A stretch of DNA of 64,000 nucleotides from Avena insularis (Eukaryota > Streptophyta > Magnoliopsida > Poales > Poaceae). The DNA lies in contig CM042684.1 in assembly GCA_023614405.1 (NCBI GenBank), positions 537,896,682 to 537,960,681 on the forward strand. Reading direction: 5' to 3'. Shown one piece after another: positions 24,604 to 35,742 of the stretch. Position 1 is the stretch's first letter. Each line of letters opens with the position of its first letter. Under the pieces are notes generated by a model. The model was not told the DNA's origin. It searched no databases and was given only the letters and a program-made list of their open reading frames with translations. The translations under genes and the position numbers were made by a program.

Positions 24604-24684
24604 CTTTAGTCCTTGCTCGAGTCTTCGACTCCACCAAGCACTCGGGGGCTACTCCCATAGGGAGCGCTAGTCGCGCACCCTATG
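24604..24684 (+). repeat. 3'-region direct repeat, copy 1 (PPT-like core plus hairpin)
   Basis: About 81 bp, repeated at 24842-24922 (offset 238) with few differences. It includes TTAGTCC, a GAGTCTTCGACT segment, CACTCGGGGGCTACT (24639-24653) and an inverted repeat CATAGGG (24656-24662) / CCCTATG (24678-24684). The GC-rich loop itself contains AGCGC/GCGCA. Confidence 0.8.
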
Positions 24685-24841
24685 ATTTTTCTTTTTCTGT
24701 TTACAGGAACACGCTAAATCAGAGCACACCCAACCACTCGAATCCGCGATTCGATTATGGACATGGGTTAATCCCATAGGGAGCGCTGGAAACGAATTCG
24801 ACTAAAACAAGGAACAAAAGACGACCGCAGTCGCAAAAGTT
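24685..24841 (+). other. Spacer between the two direct repeats
   Basis: No gene is visible. It contains an isolated half of the hairpin, CCCATAGGGAGCGCTGG, at about 24773-24789 without its CCCTATG partner. Confidence 0.5.
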
Positions 24842-24922
24842 CTTTAGTCCCTGCTTGAGTCTTCGACTCAACCAGGCACTCGGGGGCTACTCCCATAGGG
24901 AGCGCTGGTCGCGCACCCTATG
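24842..24922 (+). repeat. 3'-region direct repeat, copy 2 (PPT-like core plus hairpin)
   Basis: It mirrors 24604-24684. CACTCGGGGGCTACT is at 24877-24891, and the inverted repeat CCATAGGG (24893-24900) / CCCTATGG (24916-24923) is one base pair longer than in copy 1. Confidence 0.8.
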
Positions 24923-25454
24923 GTTATTTGTAAAATGTACTGTGTGTTGATAACATCCACACTCGAAGCTTATGGCGACACCGCCTCATATTTTTCCCTA
25001 CAAAGAGACTGTGTCTCCTGGATCACCCGAATCGTCTCCGCGATGTCAAAAATTCGGATGTCGCGCTTACAGCATGAAGATAAGACCTGAATAGGGCCTG
25101 GCAACGCATTTGCTGCGCACTACCAGAAATATATCCGCGCCTACAGGTACGATGAACATGCCTTGACGGACGCGTCGAGTGCTCACACCCATATACTGGA
25201 ATTCGACTCATGTAAGACCTCCGCGGCTTGAGTCGAATTACACCAGCACTTTTCCGGATTCGAGTCCGGGGACTCGAGTTCGAGTAGATTGCGTTGTTTT
25301 ACCCTAAGGTATTTAACTGATACCGATACATCGGTTAAATTAGGCACGCACATCAACAATCCCTATGACACAACTAAAGCAGTCAAAAAACATACTCATT
25401 CATGCACTCGAAAGGCTTCATAAAGTCTCAAGTCGAATCTGTGATTCCACTGGA
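24923..25454 (+). other. Non-coding 3' untranslated region of the element
   Basis: No supported gene. Several short segments containing TCGAGTC or TCGACTC recur, as elsewhere in this 3' region. A 62-codon minus-strand frame at 25023-25211 shows no recognisable features, and I treat it as chance. Confidence 0.5.
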
Positions 25455-25468
25455 CACTCGGGGGCTAC
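25455..25468 (+). other. Polypurine-tract-equivalent region before the 3' LTR
   Basis: CACTCGGGGGCTAC lies immediately before the TG of the 3' LTR. This is the place where plus-strand DNA synthesis is primed. The purine core is only GGGGG, but the motif CTCGGGGGCTAC before TG is familiar from grass Gypsy elements (recalled, not searched). Confidence 0.65.
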
Positions 25469-25958
25469 TGACATGGGTATACCCTACAGGTACTCGAGCT
25501 TGGAATATACGGTCTTGATATAGTAGAGTCCAACGGTGTCGCCAAGGCCCAAATGGAGAGCTTGAGTAACCTACGAACTCTTGATTGCTTGAAGAACAAG
25601 AAGAGGCTAAAGATAGAAAGATCAAAGGGGAAAACCCTAACCTATAACCAACTCGACCTGCTACCCGAGACCTAGCCTATCTATATAAAGCCTAGGAGGG
25701 GGTGGCGAGGAGGACACACGCAACCCTAGTTTCCACAACCCTCGTCAGATTGCATCTGCGCACCATTGTAATCCTCGATTCCTTTGATAATTCAACGAGC
25801 AGACAAGCAGGAGTAGAGAGCTCTACGAGGCCTGAACCTGGGTAAATCTTCGAGTCCCCTGTGTGCTTGTTTGCTAGCCAATAGATGTCTTCAGCGCTCC
25901 CTCCTTCTCCAAAACCACAGTCTATAACAATGGGCATTGATGACTTAAACCCTCGTCA
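25469..25958 (+). repeat. 3' long terminal repeat
   Basis: 490 bp, same ends as the 5' LTR, TATATAAA at 25682. Differences from the 5' copy are spread evenly and look like ordinary substitutions, many of them transitions. It is followed directly by CACTA and satellite sequence. Confidence 0.95.
25682..25689 (+). promoter_or_regulatory. TATA box of the 3' LTR
   Basis: TATATAAA is conserved with 13190. If active, transcription from here would run outward into the right satellite array. Confidence 0.6.
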
Positions 25959-25963
25959 CACTA
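25959..25963. repeat. 5-bp target-site duplication, right copy
   Basis: CACTA follows the 3' LTR. The original CACTC is changed at its last base, while the left copy AACTC is changed at its first. The satellite resumes at 25964 with TTTATGGACG, exactly the bases that follow CACTC in sister B monomers. Confidence 0.8.
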
Positions 25964-26776
25964 TTTATGGACGTTATCATGAGCAATAGCCCACAGGTTT
26001 GGGGTTCGAGGGCAATTTACAACGACCATAAGACCTGATACATGTTTGAGATTTATGACCAAAAACTCGTCGTTTTCGCGCTTTATGGCCATGTTCATGA
26101 GCTATTAACCATAGTTTTGGGGTTCTATGGCGATTTACAACGACCGTAAGACTAGATACATGTTTGAGAGTTATGACCAAAAACTCATCATTTCCGTGCT
26201 TTATGGTTGTTTTCATGAGCTATTGCCCATAGTTTTTGGCTTCTTGGGCGATTTACAACGACCGTAAGACCAAATAGATGTTTGAGATTTATGACCAAAA
26301 ACTCGCCATTTTTGCTTTATGGCCATTTTCATGAGCTATTGACCATAATTTTGGGGGTAGGGTGATTTACAACGAGCGTAAGACCTGATACAATGCTTGA
26401 GAGTTATGACCAAAAACTTGTCGTTTTTGCTCTTTATATATGTTTTCATGAGCAATAGCCCACAGTTTTGATGTTCGAGGGCGATTTATAACGACCGTAA
26501 GACCTAATACATGTTTGAGATTTATGACCAAAAACTTGTCGATTTCATGCTTTATGGCCATGTTCATGAGCTATTGCCCATAGTTTTGGGTTCTAGGGAG
26601 ATTTAAATCGACTGTAAGACTATATACATGTTTGAGAGTTATTACAAAAAATTCGTTGTTTTCACGCTTTATGGCCATTTTCATGAGCTATTGCCCATTG
26701 TTTTGGGTTTCTTGGGCGATGTACAACGACTGTAAGACCCAATACATGTTTGAGATTTATGACTAAAAACTCGCTG

Positions 26777-29700
26777 TTTTGGCGCTTTATGTTTTCATGA
26801 CCTACTAACCATAGTTTTGGTTGTTCTAGGGCGATTTAAAATGAGCATAAAACCCAATACAATGCTTGAGAGTTATGACAAAAAATTCGTCGTTTTCGCT
26901 CTTTATGGACGTTTTCATGAGCTATTGCCCACGGTTTTGGGGTTCGAGGGTGATTCACAACGACCATAAGACCCGATACATGTTTGAGATTTATGACCAA
27001 AAACTCGTCGTTTTCGCGCTTTATGGCCATGTTCATGAGCTATTAACCATAGTTTTGGGGTTCTATGGCGACTCACAACGACCGTAAGACTAGATACATG
27101 TATGAGAGTTATGACGAAAAATTCATCGTTGTCGTGCATTATGGCCGTTTTCATGAGCTATTGCCCATAGTTTTGGTCTTCTTGGGCGATTTACAACGAC
27201 TGTAAGACCAAATACATGTTTGAGATTTATGACCAAAAACTCGCCCTTTTTGTGCTTTATGGCCATTTTCATGAGCTATTGCCCATAGTTTTGGGTTCTA
27301 GGGAGATTTAAAACGACCGTAAGACTAGATACATGTTTGAGAGTTATGACAAAAAATTCATCATTTTCGCGTTTTATGGCCATTTTCATGAGCTATTGCC
27401 CATTGTTTTGGTCTTCTTGGGCGATTTACAACGACCGTAAGACCCAATACATGTTTGAGATTTATGACTAAAAACTCGCTGTTTTGGCGCTTTATGGCCA
27501 TTTTCATGAGCTACTAACCATAGTTTCGGTTGTGCTAGGGTGATTTAAAATGAGCATAAAACCTGATACAATGCTAGAGAGTCATGTCCAAAAACTCGTC
27601 ATTTTCACTCTTTATGGTCGTTTTCATGAGCTATTGCCCACGGTTTGGGGGTTTGAGGGCGATTTACAACGACCATAAGACCCGATACATGTTTGAGATT
27701 TATGACCAAAAACTCGCCCTTTTTGCGCTTTGTGGCCATTTTCATGAGCTATTGACCATAGTTTTAGGGTTCTAGGGCGATTTACAACGAGCGTAAGACC
27801 CAATACAATGCTTGAGAGTTATCACCAAAAACTTGTCGTTTTTGCTCTTTATGTCCGTTTTCATGAGCAATAGCCCACAGTTTTGGGGTTCGAGGGCGAT
27901 TTACAACGACCGTAAGACCTAATACATGTTTGAGATTTATGACCAAAAACTCGTCGTTTTTATGCTTTATGGCCATGTTCATGAGCTATTGCCCATAGTT
28001 TTGGGTTCTAGGGAGATTTAGAACGACCGTAAGACTAGATACATGTTTGAGATTTATGACAAAAAATTCGTCATTTTCGCGCTTTATGGCCATTTTCATG
28101 AGCTATTGCCTATTGTTTTGGTCTTCTTGGGCGATTTACAACGACCATAAGACCCAATACATGTTTGAGATTTATGACTAAAAACTCGCTGTTTTGGCTC
28201 TTTATGGCCATTTTCATGAGCTACTAACCATAGTTTCGGTTGTGCTAGGGCGATTTAATATGAGCATAAAACCCGATACAATGCTTGAGAGTCATGTCCA
28301 AAAACTCGTCGTTTTCACTCTTTATGGACGTTTTCATGAGCTATTGCCCACGGTTTTGGGGTTTGAGGGCGATTTACAACGACCATAAGACCCGATACAT
28401 GTTTGAGATTTATGACCAAAAACTCGCCCTTTTTGCGCTTTATGGCCATTTTCATGAGCTATTGACCATAGTTTTGGGGTTCTAGGGCGATTTACAACGA
28501 GCGTAAGACCCGATACAATGCTTGAGAGTTATCACCAAAAACTTGTCGTTTTTGCTCTTTATGTCCGTTTTCATGAGCAATAGCCCACAGTTTTGGGGTT
28601 CGAGGGCGATTTACAACGACCGTAAGACCTAATACATGTTTGAGATTTATGACCAAAAACTCGTCGTTTTTATGCTTTATGGCCATGTTCATGAGCTATT
28701 GCCCATAGTTTTGGGTTCTAGGGAGATTTAAAACGATCGTAAGACTAGATACATGTTTGAGAGTTATGACAAAAAATTCGTCGTTTTCACGCTTTATGGC
28801 CATTTTCATGAGCTATTGCCCATTGTTTTGGTCTTCTTGTGCGATTTACAACGACCGTAAGACCAAATACATGTTTGAGATTTATAACTAAAAACTCGCT
28901 GTTTTGGCGCTTTACGGCCATTTTCATGAGCTACTAACCATAGTTTCGGTTGTGCTAGGGCGATTTAAAATGAGCATAAAACCCGATACAATGCTTGGGA
29001 GTCATGTCCAAAAACTCGTCGTTTTCACTCTTTATGGACCTTTTCATGAGCTATTGCCCACGGTTTTGGGGTTTGAGGGCGATTTACAACGACCATAAGA
29101 CCCGATACATGTTTGAGATTTATGACCAAAAACTCGTCGTTTTCGCGCTTTATGGCCATGTTCATGAGCTATTAACCATAGTTTTGGGGTTCTATGGCGA
29201 TTCACAACGACCGTAAGACTAGATACATGTTTGAGAGTTATGACCAAAAATTCATCGTTTTCGTGCTTTATGGCCGTTTTCATGAGCTATTGCCCATAGT
29301 TTTGGGCTTCTTGGGCGATTTACAACGACCGTAAGACCAAATACATGTTTGAGATTTATGACCAAAAACTCGCCCTTTTTGCGCTTTATGGCCATTTTCA
29401 TGAGCTATTGACCATAGTTTTGGGGTTCTAGGGCGATTTACAACGAGCGTAAGACCCGATACAATGCTTGAGAGTTATCACCAAAAACTTGTCGTTTTTG
29501 CTCTTTATGTCCGTTTTCATGAGCAATAGCCCACAGTTTTGGGGTTCGAGGGCGATTTACAATGACCATAAGACCTAATACATGTTTGAGATTTATGACC
29601 AAAAACTCGTCGTTTTCATGCTTTATGGCCATGTTCATGAGCTATTGCCCATAGTTTTGGGTTCTAGGGAGATTTAAAACGACCGTAAGACTAGATACAT

Positions 29701-32700
29701 GTTTGAGAGTTATGACAAAAAATTCGTCGTTTTCGCGCTTTATGGCCATTTTCATGAGCTATTGCCCATTGTTTTGGGCTTCTTGGGCGATTTACAATGA
29801 TCGTAAGACCCAATCATGTTTGAGATTTATGACTAAAAACTCCATGTTTTGGTGCTTTATGGCCATTTTCATGAGCTACTAACCATAGTTTTGGTTGTGC
29901 TAGGGCAATTTAAAATGAGCATAAAACACGATACAATGCTTGAGAGTCATGACCAAAAACTCGTCGTTTTCACTCTTTATGGATGTTTTCATGAGCTATT
30001 GCCCACGGTTTTGGGGTTTGAGGGCGATTTAGAACGACCATAAGACCCGATACATGTTGGAGATTTATGACCAAAACTCGTCGTTTTCGCGCTTTATGGC
30101 CATGTTCATGAGCTATTAACCATAGTTTTGGGGTTCTATGGCGACTCACAACGACCGTAAGACTAGATACATGTATGAGAGTTATGACGAAAAATTCATC
30201 GTTGCCGTGCTTTATGGCCGTTTTCATGAGCTATTGCCCATAGTTTTGGTCTTCTTGGGCGATTTACAACGACCATAAGACCAAATACATGTTTGAGATT
30301 TATGACCAAAAACTCGCCCTTTTTGTGCTTTATGGCCATTTTCATGAGCTATTGCCCATAGTTTTGGGTTCTAGGGAGATTTAAAACGACCGTAAGACTA
30401 GATACATGTTTGAGAGTTATGACAAAAAAATTGTCATTTTCGCGTTTTATGGCCATTTTCATGAGCTATTGCCCATTGTTTTGGTCTTCTTGGGCGATTT
30501 ACAACGACCGTAAGACCCAATACATGTTTGAGATTTATGACTAAAAACTCGCTGTTTTGGCGCTTTATGGCCATTTTCATGAGCTACTAACCATAGTTTC
30601 GGTTGTGCTAGGGTGATTTAAAATGAGCATAAAACCCGATACAATGCTAGAGAGTCATGTCCAAAAACTCGTCATTTTCACTCTTTATGGTCGTTTTCAT
30701 GAGCTATTGCCCACGGTTTTGGGGTTTGAGGGCGATTTACAACGACCATAAGACCCGATACATGTTTGAGATTTATGACCAAAAACTCGTCGTTTTCGCG
30801 CTTTATGGCCATGTTCATGAGCTATTAACCATAGTTTGGGCTTCTATGGCGATTCACACGACCGTAAGACTAGATACATGTTTAAGAGTTATGACAAAAA
30901 AATCATCGTTTTCGTGCTTTATGGCCGTTTTCATGAGCTATTGCCCATAATTTGGGGCTTCTTGGGCGATTTACAGCGACCGTAAGACCAAATACATGTT
31001 TGAGATTTATGACCAAAAACTCGCCCTTTTTGCGCTTTATGGCCATTTTCATGAGCTATTGACCATAGTTTTGGGGTTCTAGGGCGATTTACAACGAGCG
31101 TAAGACCCAATACAATGCTTGAGAGTTATCACCAAAAACTTGTCGTTTTTGCTCTTTATGTCCGTTTTCATGAGCAATAGCCCACAGTTTTGGGGTTCGA
31201 GGGCGATTTACAACGACCGTAAGACCTAATACATGTTTGAGATTTATGACCAAAAACTCGTCGTTTTTATGCTTTATGGCCATGTTCATGAGCTATTGCC
31301 CATAGTTTTGGGTTCTAGGGAGATTTAAAACGACCGTAAGACTAGATACATGTTTGAGAGTTATGACAAAAAATTCGTCGTTTTCGCGCTTTATGGCCAT
31401 TTTCATTTGCTATTGCCTATTGTTTTGGGCTTATTGGGTGATTTACAATGACCGTAAGACCCAACACATGTTTGAGATTTATGACTAAAAACTCGCTGTT
31501 TTGGCGCTTTATGGTCATTTTCATGAGCTACTAACCATAGTTTTGGTTGTTCTAGGGCGATTTAAAATGAGCATAAAACACGATACAATGCTTGAGAGTC
31601 ATGACCAAAAAATCGTCTTTTTCGCTCATTATGGACGTTTTCATGATCTATTGCCCACAGTTTTGGGGTTCGAGGGCGATTTACAATGACCATAAGACCC
31701 GATACATGTTTGAGATTTATGACCAAAAACTCGTCGTTTTCGCGCTTTATGGCCATTTTCATGAGCTATTAACCATAGTTTTGCAGTTCTATGGCGATTC
31801 ACAAAGACCGTAAGACTAGATACATGTTTGAGAGTTATGACCAAAAATTCATCGTTTTCACGCTTTATGGCCGTTTTCATCAGCTATTGCCCATAGTTTT
31901 CGGCTTCTTGGGCGATTTACAACGACCGTAAGACCAATTACATGTTTAAGATTTATGACCAAAAACTCGCCCTTTTTGGGCTTTATGGCCATTTTTATGA
32001 GCTATTGACCATAGTTATGGGGTTCTAGGGCGATTTACAACGAGCGTAAGACCCGATACAATGCTTGAGAGTTATGACCAAAAACTTGTCCTTTTCGCTC
32101 TTTATGTCCGTTTTCATGAGCAATAGCCCACAGTTTTGGGGTTCGAGGCGATTTACAACGACCGTAAGACCTAATACATGTTTGAGATTGATGACCAAAA
32201 ACACGTCGTTTTCACGCTTTATGGCCCTGTTCGTGAGCTATTGCCCATTTTTTTGGGTTCTTGGGATATTTAAAACGACCGTAAGAATAGATACATGTTT
32301 GAGAGTTATGACAAAAAATTCGTTGTTTTCGCGCTTTATGGCCATTTTCATGAGCTATTGCGCATTGTTTTGGGCTTCTTGGGTGATTTAGAATGATCGT
32401 AACACCCAATAGATGTTTGAGATTTATGACTAAAAACTCGCTGTTTTGGCGCTTTATGGCCATTTTCATGAGCTACTAACCATAGTTTTGGTTGTTCTAG
32501 GGAGATTTAAAATGAGCATAAAACACGATACAATGCTTGAGAGTCATGACCAAAAACTCGTCATTTTCTCTCTTTATGGACGTTTTCATGATCTATTGCC
32601 CACAGTTTTGGGGTTCCAGGGCGATTTACAATGACAATAAGACCGATACATATTGAGATTTATGACCAAAAACTCGTCGTTTTCGCGCTTTATGGCCATG

Positions 32701-35700
32701 TTCATGAGCTATTAACCATAGTTTTGGGGTTCTATGGCGATTCACAACGACCGTAAGACTAGATACATGTTTGAGAGTTATGACAAAAAATTCATCGTTG
32801 CCATGCATTATGGCCGTTTTCATGAGCTATTGCCCATAGTTTTGGTCTTCTTGGGCGATTTACAACGACCGTAAGACCAAATACATGTTTGAGATTTATG
32901 ACCAAAAACTCGCCCTTTTTGTGCTTTATGGCCATTTTCATGAGCTATTGCCCATAGTTTTGGGTTCTAGGGAGATTTAAAACGACCGTAAGACTAGATA
33001 CATGTTTGAGAGTTATGACAAAAAATTCGTCGTTTTCGCGCTTTATGGCCATTTTCATGAGCTATTGCCCATTGTTTTGGGCTTCTTGGGTGATTTACAA
33101 TGACCGTAAGACCCAATACATGTTTGAGATTTATGACTAAAAACTCGCTGTTTTGGCGCTTTATGGCCATTTTCATGAGCTACTAACCATAGTTTTGGTT
33201 GTTCTAGGGCGATTTAAAATAAACATAAAACACGATACAATGCTTGAGAGTCATGACCAAAAACTCGTCGTTTTCACTCTTTATGGACGTTTTCATAAGC
33301 TATTGCCCACGGTTTTGGGGTTTGACGGCGATTTACAACAACCATAAGACCTGATACATGTTTGAGATTTATGACCAAAAACTCGTTTTTTCCAGCTTTA
33401 TGGCCATGTTCATGAGCTATTAACCATAGTTTTGGGGTTCTATGGCGATTCACAACGACCGTAAGACTAGATACATGTTTGAGAGTTATGACCAAAAATT
33501 CATCGTTTTCGTGCTTTATGGCCGTTTTCATGAGCTATTGCCCATAGTTTTGGGCTTCTTGGGCGATTTACAACGACCGTAAGACCAAATACATGTTTGA
33601 GATTTATGACCAAAAACTCGCCCTTGTGCTTTATGGCCATTTTCATGAGCTATTGACCATAGTTTTGGGGTTCTAGGGCGATTTACAACGAGCGTAAGAC
33701 CCGATACAATGCTTGAGAGTTATGACCAAAAACTTGTCGTTTTCGCTCTTTATGTCCGTTTTCATGAGCAATAGCCCACAGTTTTGGGGTTCGAGGGCGA
33801 TTTACAACGACCGTAAGACCTAATACATGTTTGAGATTTATGACCAAAAACTCGTCGTTTTCACGCTTTATGGCCATGTTCATGAGCTATTGCCCATAGT
33901 TTTGGGTTCTAGGGAGATTTAAAACGACCGTAAGACTAGATACATGTTTGAGAGTTATGACAAAAAATTCGTCGTTTTCGCGCTTTATGGCCATTTTCAT
34001 TAGCTATTGCCTATTGTTTTGGGCTTATTGGGTGATTTACAATGACCGTAAGACCCAATACATGTTTGAGATTTATGACTAAAAACTCGCTGTTTTGGCG
34101 CTTTATGGTCATTTTCATGAGCTACTAACCATAGTTTTGGTTGTTCTAGGGCGATTTAAAATGAGCATAAAACACGATACAATGCTTGAGAGTCATGACC
34201 AAAAACTCGTCGTTTTCGCTCTTTATGGACGTTTTCATGATCTATTGCCCACAGTTTTGGGGTTCGAGGGCGATTTACAACGACCATAAGACCCGATACA
34301 TGTTTGAGATTTATGACAAAAAACTCGTCGTTTTCGCGCTTTATGGCCATTTTCATGAGCTATTAACCATAGTTTTGGGGTTCTATGGCGATTCACAACG
34401 ACCGTAAGACTAGATACATGTTTGAGAGTTATGACCAAAAATTCATCGTTTTCGTGCTTTATGGCCGTTTTCATGAGCTATTGCCCATAGTTTTGGGCTT
34501 CTTGGGATATTTACAACGACCATAGGAGCAAATACATGTTTGAGATTTATGACCAAAAACTCGTGATTTTCACGCTTTATGGCCATGTTCATGAGCCATT
34601 GCCCATAGTTTTGGGTTCTAGGGAGATTTAAAACGACCGTAAGACTAGATAGAAGTTTGAGAGTTATGACAAAAAATTCGTCGTTTTCGCGCTTTATGGT
34701 AATTTTCATGAGCTATTGCCCATTGTTTTGGGCTTCTTGGGTGATTTACAATGACCGTAAGACCCAATACATGTTTGAGATTGATGACTAAAAACTCACC
34801 GTTTTGGCGCTTTATGGCCGTTTTCATGAGCTACTAACCATAGTTTTGGTTGTTCTAGGGCGATTTAAAATGAGCATAAAACACGATACAATGCTTGAGA
34901 GTCATGACCAAAAACTCGTCGTTTTCGCTCATTATGGACGTTTTCATGATCTATTGCCCACAGTTTTGGGGTTCGAGGGCGATTTACAATGACCATAAGA
35001 CCCGATACATGTTTGAGATTTATGACCAAAAACTCGTTGTTTTCGCGCTTTATGGCCATGTTCATGAGCTATTAACCATAGTTTTGGGGTTCTATGGCGA
35101 TTCACAACGACCGTAAGACTAGATACATGTTTGAGAGTTATGACCAAAAATTCATCGTTTCCGTGCTTTATGGCCGTTTTCATGAGCTATTGCCCATCGT
35201 TTTGGGCTTCTTGGGCGATTTACAACGACCGTAAGACCAAATACATGTTTGAAATTTATGACCAAAAACTCGCCCTTTTTGCTCTTTATGACCATTTTCA
35301 TAATCTATTGACCATATTTTTGGGGTTCTAGGGCGATTTACAACGAGCGTAACACCCGATATAATGCTTGAGAGTCATGACCAAAACTCGTCGTTTTTGC
35401 TCTTTATGTCCGTTTTCATGAGAAATAGCCCACAATTTAGGGGTTCGAGGGCGATTTACCACGACCGTAAGACCCGACACATGTTTATGATTTATGACCA
35501 AAAACACGTCGTTTTCACGCTTTATGGCCCTGTTCGTGAGCTATTGCCCATAGTTTTGGATTCTAGGGAGATTTAAAACGTAACACTAGATACATGTTTG
35601 ACAGTTATGACAAATAATTCGTCGTTTTCGCGCTTTATGGCCATTTTCATGAGCTATTGCCCATTGGTTTGGGCTTCTTGGGCGATTTATAATGACAGAA

Positions 35701-35742
35701 ATACCCAATACATGTTTGAGATTTATGACCTAAAACTCGCTG
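26777..35742. repeat. Right array, mixed 6-mer and 8-mer HOR section
   Basis: Type A anchors at about 26777, 27482, 28192, 28902, 29847, 30555, 31499, 32444, 33151, 34093, 34802 and 35743 give 6,6,6,8,6,8,8,6,8,6,8 monomers. In the 6-mer at 28192 the order is A B E F G H: a B tail passes straight to CTCGCCCTTTTTGCGC of E at about 28420, so C and D are missing. In other 6-mers different monomers are lost, for example near 27260, 30330 and 32920, where a D-to-E head joins a G tail. Confidence 0.8.

Larger units (their letters stand above)
12977..25958 (+). mobile_element. Degenerate Ty3/Gypsy LTR retrotransposon, Tat-like lineage, with antisense gene
   Basis: The 12,982-bp element is bounded by two LTRs of 489 and 490 bp that begin TGACATGGG and end CCCTCGTCA. 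The order is 5' LTR, PBS, gag, protease, reverse transcriptase, Gypsy RNase H, a second RNase H of plant/archaeal type, integrase, a long 3' region with minus-strand genes, and 3' LTR. Integrase after RNase H places it in Ty3/Gypsy. The second RNase H, the absence of a chromodomain and the antisense genes after pol point to the Tat lineage. Every coding section is damaged, so this copy should not move by itself, although its LTRs and PBS remain recognisable. It is visibly GC-richer than the satellite it sits in. Confidence 0.95.

Noticed and set aside
12977..25958. Centromeric chromovirus (CRM-type) element
   Set aside because: Integrase ends without a chromodomain, and a second RNase H is present, which fits Tat instead. 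The element therefore gives no support for a centromeric location.
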